This document shows, piece by piece, positions 7,993 to 13,797 of a stretch of DNA of 22,658 nt (within the stretch, counting starts at the first letter, position 1; each line of letters opens with the position of its first letter). This DNA comes from Pseudomonadota bacterium (GTDB taxonomy: Bacteria > Pseudomonadota > Alphaproteobacteria > Rhizobiales > Xanthobacteraceae). Below the pieces are notes generated by a model, which made no database searches, had not been told where the DNA came from, and worked only from the letters and a program-made list of their open reading frames with translations. A program made the translations under genes and the position numbers. Where the stretch lies: contig CAUJKG010000102.1 in the NCBI GenBank assembly GCA_963205465.1, positions 1-22,658 of the forward strand, in the 5' to 3' direction.

Positions 7993-8037
7993 CCTCATCC
8001 TGAGGAGCGCCTGAAAGGCGCGTCTCGAAGGGTGAGG
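7993..8037 (+). repeat. REP-like palindromic element, copy B (direct orientation), also terminator-like
   Basis: It starts CCTCATCCTGAGGAGCGCC and ends GGCGCGTCTCGAAGGGTGAGG. With its flanks it pairs AAACCTCA (7990-7997) with TGAGGTTT (8033-8040) and continues as TTTTTATT on the plus strand, so it can act as a terminator for the aldehyde dehydrogenase. It is separated by 13 bases from copy A, which has the opposite orientation, and ends seven bases before the stop codon of the DedA gene. Confidence 0.87.
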
Positions 8038-8044
8038 TTTTTAT

Positions 8045-8581
8045 TCAGTGCGGCAGGTACTGCGAAATATATTTGAACAGGCCCCAGCCGGGTGCGAGCA
8101 GCACGAAGCCCCAGACGATCGCCGAAGTGATGTTGGCGAGTTGAAACTTCCAGTGCGGTACCGCGAAGACCCCGGCAGCGAGCGGAACGAAGGCCCTGAG
8201 CGGCCCGGAAAAACGGCCGATGAACACGCCCATCGCGCCCCATTTGCGCATGAAACCGTCCGCGCGCTGGGTGAATTCGGGATAGCGCGAAAGCGGCCAG
8301 CGCTTATGCGCATCGTCCTTGAAATAGACGCCGACCACATAAGATAGCCAGTCGCCGAGGATGGCGCCGATCACGGCCCCCCACCAGATCGGCCAGAAGC
8401 TCAAACCCGCGCTACCGATCAGCCCGCCGATGCCGACGAGCATCACCGTCGCCGGCACGAAGAAGGATATGACCGCAAGCGACTCGGCAAAGCAGAGCCC
8501 CGCGACGATGAAGGGCGCCCAGGTCTGGTGCTCCTTCGTAAAGGCGATCACGTCTGCGGCGATGGTATTTAAGACCGACAT
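8045..8581 (-). CDS. DedA-family membrane protein (VTT domain)
   Basis: This 178-residue integral membrane protein belongs to the DedA/VTT family, whose members are implicated in flipping polyprenyl or phospholipid carriers and in envelope homeostasis. It shows the early re-entrant-type segment FFVPATVMLVGIGGLIGSAG, the GDWLSYVVGVYF segment, and the family motif GRFSGPLRAFVPLAAGVF near residue 120-140, with conserved Arg and Pro residues, followed by two hydrophobic helices. Length is normal for the shorter DedA proteins. The frame stays open upstream as far as 9400, but that extension is antisense to pdxY and looks non-coding, so I start at ATG 8581 (MSVLNTIAADV). The ribosome site is weak. 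The 96-base gap to the divergent pdxY should hold both promoters. Confidence 0.9.
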   Translation of the reverse strand: MSVLNTIAADVIAFTKEHQTWAPFIVAGLCFAESLAVISFFVPATVMLVGIGGLIGSAGLSFWPIWWGAVIGAILGDWLSYVVGVYFKDDAHKRWPLSRYPEFTQRADGFMRKWGAMGVFIGRFSGPLRAFVPLAAGVFAVPHWKFQLANITSAIVWGFVLLAPGWGLFKYISQYLPH

Positions 8582-8677
8582 ATCTGCTCTCGAACCAGGG
8601 CCGTTCTGTTTCCCATAACGGCGGGATAATGAAAATGGGCCGCGCCTCCTTTTCCGAAACGGGCTAAGCTGACCGCA

Positions 8678-9526
8678 ATGAATATCCTTTCGATCCAGTC
8701 TCATGTCGCTTACGGGCACGTCGGAAACGCCTCGGCGGCGTTTCCGTTGCAACGGCTCGGCGCTGAGGTCTGGCCGGTGCATACCGTGCAGTTCTCGAAC
8801 CATACCGGTTACGGGGCGTGGCGCGGGCAGGTGTTCGGTGCCGATCTCGTGCGGGATGTCGTCAATGGCATTGAAGAGCGCGGCGTGCTCCCGAAATGCG
8901 ACGGCGTGCTCTCGGGCTATATGGGGGACGCGGCGATCGGCGAAGCCATTCTGGAGGCGGTCGCGAAGGTCAAGGCTGCGAACGCAAACGCACAATATTG
9001 CTGCGATCCCGTGATCGGGGATGTCGGCCGCGGCGTCTTCGTGCGGCCGGGCATTCCCGAATTCATGCGCGACCGCGCCGTCAAATCCGCCGATGTCGTG
9101 ACGCCGAACCAGTTCGAACTCGACTATCTCTCGGGTATGGAAACGAAGTCGCTGCCGGCGGCGATTGCGGCCGTCGACAAGGTGCACGCCGCAGGACCGC
9201 GCACGATTCTCGTGACCAGCCTGCATCTGGAAGACACACCGAAGGACTCGATCGAACTTCTGGCGTCGGGGCCTGACGGCAAGTTTCGGCTGCGCACGCC
9301 GCTCCTGGATATTTCCGTGAATGGAGCAGGTGATGCGATCGCGGCCCTGTTCTTCTTTCATCTGTTGAGCGCGCATTCTTCCGCCGAAGCGCTTTCGCAT
9401 GCGGCATCCTCGATCTTCGGGCTCATGCAGAGGACGAAAGCCGCGAACTCGCGCGAAATTCTGCTCGTTGCGGCACAGGACGAGTTCGTCAATCCGACCC
9501 GGCGCTTTCGCGCTGAGAAATTATAG
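8678..9526 (+). CDS. pdxY: Pyridoxal kinase, PdxY type
   Basis: This 282-residue cytosolic kinase of the ribokinase-like superfamily phosphorylates pyridoxal in the vitamin B6 salvage pathway. The N-terminus reads ILSIQSHVAYGHVGNASAAFPLQRLG, the typical PdxK/PdxY substrate-binding start; HTVQFSNHTGYGAWRG follows, then DPVIGDVGRG and TPNQFELDYLSG, and the anion-hole/catalytic motif NGAGD with Asp219 as the base. This wording fits PdxY rather than PdxK or ThiD. A perfect 10-bp hairpin lies within codons 15-23. Twelve bases separate its stop from the following ppk2 gene on the same strand, so the two are probably co-transcribed. Confidence 0.95.
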   Translation: MNILSIQSHVAYGHVGNASAAFPLQRLGAEVWPVHTVQFSNHTGYGAWRGQVFGADLVRDVVNGIEERGVLPKCDGVLSGYMGDAAIGEAILEAVAKVKAANANAQYCCDPVIGDVGRGVFVRPGIPEFMRDRAVKSADVVTPNQFELDYLSGMETKSLPAAIAAVDKVHAAGPRTILVTSLHLEDTPKDSIELLASGPDGKFRLRTPLLDISVNGAGDAIAALFFFHLLSAHSSAEALSHAASSIFGLMQRTKAANSREILLVAAQDEFVNPTRRFRAEKL

Positions 9527-9538
9527 CGGGAGCAATCG

Positions 9539-10420
9539 ATGTCGCGAGCAAGTCTGGCCAATCGTTACAAGGTCACCGATGGCAGGAAGTTCAAGCTTTC
9601 CGACTACGATCCGCGCGACGACGGCGGCCTCGGCATCGACAAAAGCGAGGCGAAGGAACGGCTCGAGCAGGACATCAAGTCGCTTTCGGACCTGCAGGAG
9701 AAGCTCTATGCGCAGGATCGTTGGTCGGTTCTTCTGATCTTTCAGGCGATGGATGCGGCCGGGAAAGACAGTGCGATCGAGCACGTCATGTCGGGCATCA
9801 ATCCGCAAGGCTGTCAGGTGCATTCGTTCAAGACACCGACCGCGATCGAGCTCGATCATGATTTCATGTGGCGCACGAGTTGCGCGTTGCCTGAGCGCGG
9901 CCGCATCGGGGTGTTCAACCGTTCTTATTACGAGGAGGTGCTGATCGTCCGGGTTCACCCGGAAATCCTTGGCAAGCAGCGCCTGCCGCAGTCTCTCGTC
10001 ACGAAGAATATCTGGGAAGAGCGCTTCGATGACATTCGCAACTTCGAACGCTATCTCGCGCGAAACGGCACCCTGGTTTTGAAATTCTTCCTCAACGTGT
10101 CCAGGGAAGAACAGAAGAAGCGCTTTCTCGAGCGCATCGACCAGCCGGAGAAGCGCTGGAAATTCAATGCCGGCGACGTCGCAGAGCGCATGCTATGGGA
10201 CAAGTACATGAATGCGTATGAGGACGCGATCCGCAATACCGCGGACGAACATGCGCCGTGGTACGTCATTCCGGCAGACAAGAAGTGGTACACGCGCCTT
10301 GTCGTCGCCGCGGCCATCGACGAGGCCATGCAGGGGCTCAATCTGCAGTTTCCAAAGGTGGATGGCGCCGCTCTCGAAGAGCTGAAGAACGCGCGCGAAA
10401 TCCTCATGAAAGAGAAATAG
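9539..10420 (+). CDS. Polyphosphate kinase 2 family protein (class III-like)
   Basis: PPK2 enzymes transfer phosphate between polyphosphate and nucleotides. This 293-residue single-domain protein has Walker A AMDAAGKDS (Asp72, Lys76) and the Walker B region GVFNRSYYEEVLIVRVHPE (Arg128), followed by a lid segment with FLNVSREEQKKRFLERIDQPEKRWKF and the WDKYMNAYEDAI...PWYVIPADKKWY block. The QAMDAAGKDS...FNRSYYEE wording matches the class III group, members of which phosphorylate both AMP and ADP; single-domain class I enzymes more often read GRDAAGKGG. Specificity is inferred, not proven. GGGAG at 9525-9529 supports ATG 9539. It follows pdxY closely on the same strand; pdxY needs ATP, but no direct functional tie is shown. 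Confidence 0.94.
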   Translation: MSRASLANRYKVTDGRKFKLSDYDPRDDGGLGIDKSEAKERLEQDIKSLSDLQEKLYAQDRWSVLLIFQAMDAAGKDSAIEHVMSGINPQGCQVHSFKTPTAIELDHDFMWRTSCALPERGRIGVFNRSYYEEVLIVRVHPEILGKQRLPQSLVTKNIWEERFDDIRNFERYLARNGTLVLKFFLNVSREEQKKRFLERIDQPEKRWKFNAGDVAERMLWDKYMNAYEDAIRNTADEHAPWYVIPADKKWYTRLVVAAAIDEAMQGLNLQFPKVDGAALEELKNAREILMKEK

Positions 10421-10444
10421 CGGCTGTTTTATTCGTGTTGGCTG

Positions 10445-10473
10445 TCCCGGAAAGCGACGCTCGCTTTCCGGGA
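10445..10473. terminator. Strong hairpin between convergent genes, probable bidirectional terminator
   Basis: A perfect 13-bp stem, TCCCGGAAAGCGA (10445-10457) with TCGCTTTCCGGGA (10461-10473) around a CGC loop, sits between the ppk2 stop (10420) and the stop of the opposing lipoprotein gene (10482). No clean T-run follows on either strand, so it may protect 3' ends rather than terminate on its own. Confidence 0.6.
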
Positions 10474-10481
10474 GCTATGCG

Positions 10482-10811
10482 TTACCGATAGCCGTATTTG
10501 CGCTTCACGGTCTGGAGTTCGCGGTTTGCCGCTGCGGCGTCGCCGGATGCGCAGACCGCCCGCACTGGGCCGAGATCGGCGGCAATGCGCGGAAACACGC
10601 TCTTGTCGAGCGAGCCGGTACTGGCGTCGGCTGAAATCACACGCTGGAACTGGTTGATCGGCTGCGCGCATTGTGCGGGGCCGGTAGAATCCTGAATCGT
10701 CGGAACGTCCGGATCTGGTGCTGCTGCTTGTTGCGGCGGCGGAGGGGGCGACGAACTCGCGCAGGCCGCGCAAAGCAGAAGAACTGGCAAGCTGAATAGA
10801 CCGCTTTTCAT
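10482..10811 (-). CDS. Small proline-rich putative lipoprotein, function unknown
   Basis: This 109-residue protein starts with a short hydrophobic signal (MKSGLFSLPVLLLCAAC). The lipobox-like end LCAAC suggests lipidation at Cys17, although Cys at the -3 position is not standard. A Ser/Pro/Gln/Ala-rich linker with a run of five prolines follows, then a ~70-residue domain with three cysteines (AQCAQPINQF, RAVCASGD), ending KRKYGYR. I do not recognise the domain. It converges on ppk2 and is divergent from the hydrolase gene across a 75-base gap. Coding is supported by the signal peptide plus the match between its ends and the intergenic hairpin. Confidence 0.75.
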   Translation of the reverse strand: MKSGLFSLPVLLLCAACASSSPPPPPQQAAAPDPDVPTIQDSTGPAQCAQPINQFQRVISADASTGSLDKSVFPRIAADLGPVRAVCASGDAAAANRELQTVKRKYGYR

Positions 10812-10886
10812 TCCGAGTGCCTTCGATTGATCTTCGGAATTTGTACCGGAATGAATCTTGATGCAATATTAAGCAAGAGGTCGCAG

Positions 10887-11789
10887 ATGCGCGCAGTCGT
10901 TTTCGTCTCCGTCGTTCTTGCGGGTTGTTTTGCGCATGAAGGAAGTGCGCTCGCGCAGGAGCCGACGGTGCAGGTCGCATCGCGCAATCAGAAAATCCGC
11001 GCGATCCTGCTCAAGCCCGAAAGGCCCGTCGCAAGCGTCATCCTGCTCGTCGGCGGCCACGGCCAGATGGATATCGCTCCGAACGGCGCGATCAAATGGG
11101 GCCGCAATAACCAACTCGTTCGCACCCGCACCGCTTATCATGCGCAGGGCTTCGCCGTGCTCGTTCCGGATATCGCGCCGGACTGGAAGGGCGGGAAGAA
11201 CCCGGTCCGCGGCTATCGCTGGCATCCGGGGCATGGTGCGGATATCGGCGCGCTCGTCGCCTATATGCGGACGATCGCGGAGCCTGTCGTTCTCGTCGGC
11301 ACCAGCCGTGCCGCGGTCTCGACCGGCGTGGCGCTGCTCGTGACCGAAGGCAAGAACCGCCCGGATTTCGTCGTGCTGACCGCGCCGATGCTGATGCCTT
11401 CGGGCAATCAGCCGAGTTTCCAGAAGGCGATCCAGGGTAACGTGCAGAAGGCGCAGATCGGGATGCTGGTGATCGGGCACAAGAAGGATCAGTGTGCCTT
11501 CACGTTGCCGGAATCGATCGCCGCTTTCGAGCAATGGCGGGGCGGCGACAAGCTCGACGTAGTCTTGCTCGATGGTCCGCAAGGCAGCGGACATCCTTGC
11601 GAAGCGCAAGCGGCGCATGGTTTCGCAGGGATAGATAACCGGGTCGTGCAGACGGTTTCGGACTGGATTACACGACAAAAGCACTGCCCTATTTCGCGTA
11701 CTATTGCCGCATCTCATTTGCGCAAAGTTGCGGCTTGCCTCGTTCCGGAGGGGTCGCTAGAAGCGGGCTGTCTGCTTACGGATTCCTAA
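10887..11789 (+). CDS. Exported alpha/beta-hydrolase-like protein, substrate unknown
   Basis: This is a 300-residue protein with an N-terminal signal (MRAVVFVSVVLAGCFAHEGSALAQ). Cleavage could be by signal peptidase I after ALA, or LAGC at residues 11-14 could serve as a lipobox. The mature part has the hydrolase fold order: strand VASVILLVGGHG, nucleophile elbow VLVGTSRAA with Ser140 (GxSxA rather than GxSxG), an acid strand MLVIGHKKDQCAF, and a histidine near the end (AQAAHGFAG). I chose ATG 10887 because AAGAGG (10875-10880) precedes it; an upstream in-frame start at 10827 would add 20 residues without a signal. The last ~35 residues after DWITRQ do not look like part of the fold and overlap the probable leuA promoter region, so the true C-terminus may have drifted. 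Reaction and substrate are unknown. Confidence 0.82.
   Translation: MRAVVFVSVVLAGCFAHEGSALAQEPTVQVASRNQKIRAILLKPERPVASVILLVGGHGQMDIAPNGAIKWGRNNQLVRTRTAYHAQGFAVLVPDIAPDWKGGKNPVRGYRWHPGHGADIGALVAYMRTIAEPVVLVGTSRAAVSTGVALLVTEGKNRPDFVVLTAPMLMPSGNQPSFQKAIQGNVQKAQIGMLVIGHKKDQCAFTLPESIAAFEQWRGGDKLDVVLLDGPQGSGHPCEAQAAHGFAGIDNRVVQTVSDWITRQKHCPISRTIAASHLRKVAACLVPEGSLEAGCLLTDS
11735..11762 (+). promoter_or_regulatory. Candidate promoter for the leuA leader transcript
   Basis: TTGCCT (11735-11740) and CTAGAA (11757-11762) are spaced 16 bases apart. They would place transcription start near 11769, about 75 bases before the leader peptide. The site lies within the 3' end of the hydrolase gene. It was chosen by eye; only moderate match to consensus. 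Confidence 0.3.
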
Positions 11790-11841
11790 CTTCCGATCCG
11801 CTAAGCTTCCGACGAACGAATCGAGAGCCAAGCCTGACGCC

Positions 11842-11937
11842 ATGACGACTATTCACGATATGCGTCTTGCAACCCGGATCGACACGATCCCGGGCAGCGC
11901 TCTCCTTCTGGGTCTCCTTCTTCTTCGCCGCCCCTGA
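11842..11937 (+). CDS. leuL: leuA leader peptide (Leu-rich, 31 codons)
   Basis: A short ORF of 31 codons starts at ATG 11842 and stops at TGA 11935-11937, 99 bases before leuA. Residues 21-31 read LLLGLLLLRRP: seven leucines in eight codons (CTC, CTT, CTG, CTC, CTT, CTT, CTT) right before the stop. This is the hallmark of leader peptides that sense charged tRNA-Leu; leuA leader peptides are known in alphaproteobacteria. The stop codon lies inside the first arm (CCCCTGAG, 11931-11938) of the downstream stem system. The ribosome site is not strong: GAGAG at 11823-11827 is 14 bases before the ATG. A second in-frame ATG at 11860 has no ribosome site. The peptide itself likely has no function beyond ribosome positioning. 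Confidence 0.85.
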   Translation: MTTIHDMRLATRIDTIPGSALLLGLLLLRRP

Positions 11938-12028
11938 GGCCGGCTGGGCGCATGCGCCTTGGCACTCAGGGGGATCGAACCGAACCAGACCCCGGAGCGC
12001 CTGAAGTGGCGTGACCACGCAAGAAGGA
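11931..12028 (+). promoter_or_regulatory. leuA attenuator: competing stem arms plus leuA ribosome site
   Basis: Arm 1 CCCCTGAG (11931-11938, holding the leader stop codon) is perfectly complementary to arm 2 CTCAGGGG (11965-11972); the loop between holds a GGCGCATGCGCC palindrome (11947-11958). Arm 2 can instead pair with arm 3 CCCCGGAG (11990-11997) with one mismatch. A small stem CGCC/GGCG (11998-12001 with 12008-12011) follows, then the leuA ribosome site AAGAAGGA (12021-12028). No T-run follows any stem, so control may act on translation or through Rho rather than by intrinsic termination. The arrangement of a Leu-run leader followed by mutually exclusive stems is seen directly; the direction of the switch is inferred. 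Confidence 0.72.
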
Positions 12029-12036
12029 ATTGAACC

Positions 12037-13611
12037 ATGAGCAACCCGAATCCCCCCGCGCCGAAGGGCAGCGAAAAAGACCGCGTATTGATCTTCGACA
12101 CCACGTTGCGCGACGGCGAGCAGTGCCCCGGCGCGTCGATGACCTTCGAGGAAAAGCTCGAAGTCGCCGAACTCCTGGACAATATGGGTGTCGACATCAT
12201 CGAGGCGGGCTTTCCGATCGCTTCGCAGGGTGATTTCGACTCCGTCGCCGAGATCGCGAAGCGTTCCAAGAATGCGACCATCGCTGGTCTGGCGCGCGCG
12301 GCCTTCAACGACATCGACCGCTGCGCCGAGGCGGTGAAGCACGCCCGGCGTCCGCGCATTCACACCTTCCTGTCCACTTCGCCGGTGCACATGAAGTACA
12401 AGCTCCAGAAAGAGCCGGAGCAGGTGCTCGAGATGGTCGTCGCGCAGGTGACGCGTGCACGCAACCACGTCGAGGACGTCGAATGGTCTTCAGAGGACGG
12501 CACGCGCACGGAAATCGACTTCCTGTGCCGCTGCGTAGAGGCGGCGATCAAGGCGGGCGCCACCACGATCAACATTCCGGATACGGTCGGCTACACCACG
12601 CCGCAGGAATATGCGCAGTTGTTCCGGACCGTGCGCGAGCGCGTGCCGAATTCCGACAAGGCGCGCTTCTCGGTGCATTGTCATGACGATCTCGGCATGG
12701 CGGTCGCAAACTCCATCGCGGGCGTCGACGGTGGCGCGCGGCAGGTCGAATGCACCGTCAACGGCATCGGCGAGCGCGCGGGCTATGCCTCGCTCGAGGA
12801 AGTCGTGATGGCGCTGCGCACCCGCGCCGACATCTATCCGTACTGGAACAACATCGACGCGACCATGCTGACGCGGGCGTCGAAGCTGGTCTCGGCGGTG
12901 ACGTCGTTCCCCGTGCAATACAACAAGGCGATCGTCGGCCGGAACGCGTTTGCGCATGAAAGCGGTATCCACCAGGACGGCATGCTCAAGCATACGCAGA
13001 CCTACGAGATCATGCGCCCCGAGGACGTCGGCGTGTCCAAGACCTCGCTCGTCATGGGCAAGCACTCGGGCCGTCATGCTTTCCGCGAGAAGCTGAAGGA
13101 GATGGGCTACGAACTCGGCGACAACGCGCTGAACGATGCCTTCAATCGCTTCAAGGCGCTCGCCGACAAGAAGAAGCACGTCTACGACGAAGATATCGTT
13201 GCGCTGGTCGACGACGAAATCGCGCATGCACATGACCGTATCAAGCTGGTTTCGCTCTCGGTGATTGCGGGCACGCAAGGTCCGCAGCGCGCGACCATGA
13301 AGGTCGATATCGACGGCAGAACCTATACCGAGGAAGCGACCGGTAACGGTCCGAACGATGCGATCTTCAATGCCGTCAAGATGCTCGTGCCGCATCAGGC
13401 CAAGCTCCTGTTGTATCAAGTGCACGCGATCACCGAGGGTACTGACGCGCAGGCGGAAGTGACCGTGCGGCTGGAGGAGGGCGGCAAGGTGGTGTCGGCG
13501 CGCGGTGCTGACGCCGATACGCTCGTTGCGTCCGCCAAAGCCTATATCGCGGCGTTGAACAAACTCGCGCAGAAGCGCCAGTCGGTAAACGCGCAGACTG
13601 CGGCGGGGTAG
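12037..13611 (+). CDS. leuA: 2-isopropylmalate synthase
   Basis: LeuA condenses 2-ketoisovalerate with acetyl-CoA, the first committed step to leucine. This 524-residue protein is of the bacterial LeuA type 1 length. The catalytic TIM-barrel starts with FDTTLRDGEQCPG (Arg25, Asp26; Asp26 is in the metal site), continues with the TFLSTSPVHMKYKL segment, and has the metal-binding HCHDD at 214-218 (FSVHCHDDLGMAVANS) and the NGIGERAGYA motif; HESGIHQDGMLK is the linker-subdomain signature. The C-terminal ~130 residues form the LeuA dimer/regulatory domain that binds leucine for feedback inhibition. The start at 12037 is set by AAGAAGGA eight bases upstream. Expression is probably controlled by the leader described upstream. 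The gene converges on the RND operon across the second REP pair. Confidence 0.97.
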   Translation: MSNPNPPAPKGSEKDRVLIFDTTLRDGEQCPGASMTFEEKLEVAELLDNMGVDIIEAGFPIASQGDFDSVAEIAKRSKNATIAGLARAAFNDIDRCAEAVKHARRPRIHTFLSTSPVHMKYKLQKEPEQVLEMVVAQVTRARNHVEDVEWSSEDGTRTEIDFLCRCVEAAIKAGATTINIPDTVGYTTPQEYAQLFRTVRERVPNSDKARFSVHCHDDLGMAVANSIAGVDGGARQVECTVNGIGERAGYASLEEVVMALRTRADIYPYWNNIDATMLTRASKLVSAVTSFPVQYNKAIVGRNAFAHESGIHQDGMLKHTQTYEIMRPEDVGVSKTSLVMGKHSGRHAFREKLKEMGYELGDNALNDAFNRFKALADKKKHVYDEDIVALVDDEIAHAHDRIKLVSLSVIAGTQGPQRATMKVDIDGRTYTEEATGNGPNDAIFNAVKMLVPHQAKLLLYQVHAITEGTDAQAEVTVRLEEGGKVVSARGADADTLVASAKAYIAALNKLAQKRQSVNAQTAAG

Positions 13612-13616
13612 TTATC

Positions 13617-13665
13617 GGCCTCATCCTTCGCGACGCAGCCTATGGCTGCTCCTCAGGATGAGGCC
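13617..13665 (-). repeat. REP-like palindromic element, copy C (inverted orientation)
   Basis: The outer arms GGCCTCATCCT (13617-13627) and AGGATGAGGCC (13655-13665) are perfectly complementary. On the minus strand the element reads CCTCATCCTGAGGAGCAGCC...GGCTGCGTCGCGAAGGATGAGG, the same form as the copies near 7936-8037. It lies five bases after the leuA stop. Confidence 0.87.
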
Positions 13666-13687
13666 TAATTTTTCTATTGGAATAGAA

Positions 13688-13793
13688 CCTCACCCTGAGG
13701 AGGCCGCGGAAGTCGGATTTACCTGACTTCCGAATTAATATGCGCAAGTCGGATAAATCCGACTTGCGAACGCGGCCGTCTCGAGGGATGAGA
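13688..13793 (+). repeat. REP-like element, copy D, enlarged by two nested palindromes
   Basis: The copy starts CCTCACCCTGAGGAGGCCGC and ends GCGGCCGTCTCGAGGGATGAGA, but its apex is replaced by about 60 bases. These hold CGGAAGTC (13707-13714) paired with GACTTCCG (13725-13732), and a perfect 12-bp inverted repeat CGCAAGTCGGAT (13743-13754) with ATCCGACTTGCG (13757-13768). Both share AAGTCGGAT. It is 22 bases from copy C, in opposite orientation, and ends four bases before the RND pump stop codon. Confidence 0.83.
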
Positions 13794-13797
13794 TTTG

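Noticed and set aside
7936..8037. CRISPR-like repeats between aldehyde dehydrogenase and DedA
   Set aside because: Only two copies, in opposite orientation, with a variable core; this is the REP-pair layout, not a direct-repeat array, and no cas genes are near.
8582..9400. N-terminal extension of the DedA frame up to 9400
   Set aside because: The extension is antisense to pdxY and reads as low-similarity Arg-rich sequence; a normal DedA start is present at 8581.
12490..13425. 311-codon minus-strand frame opposite leuA
   Set aside because: Shadow of leuA codon bias; no recognisable domain.
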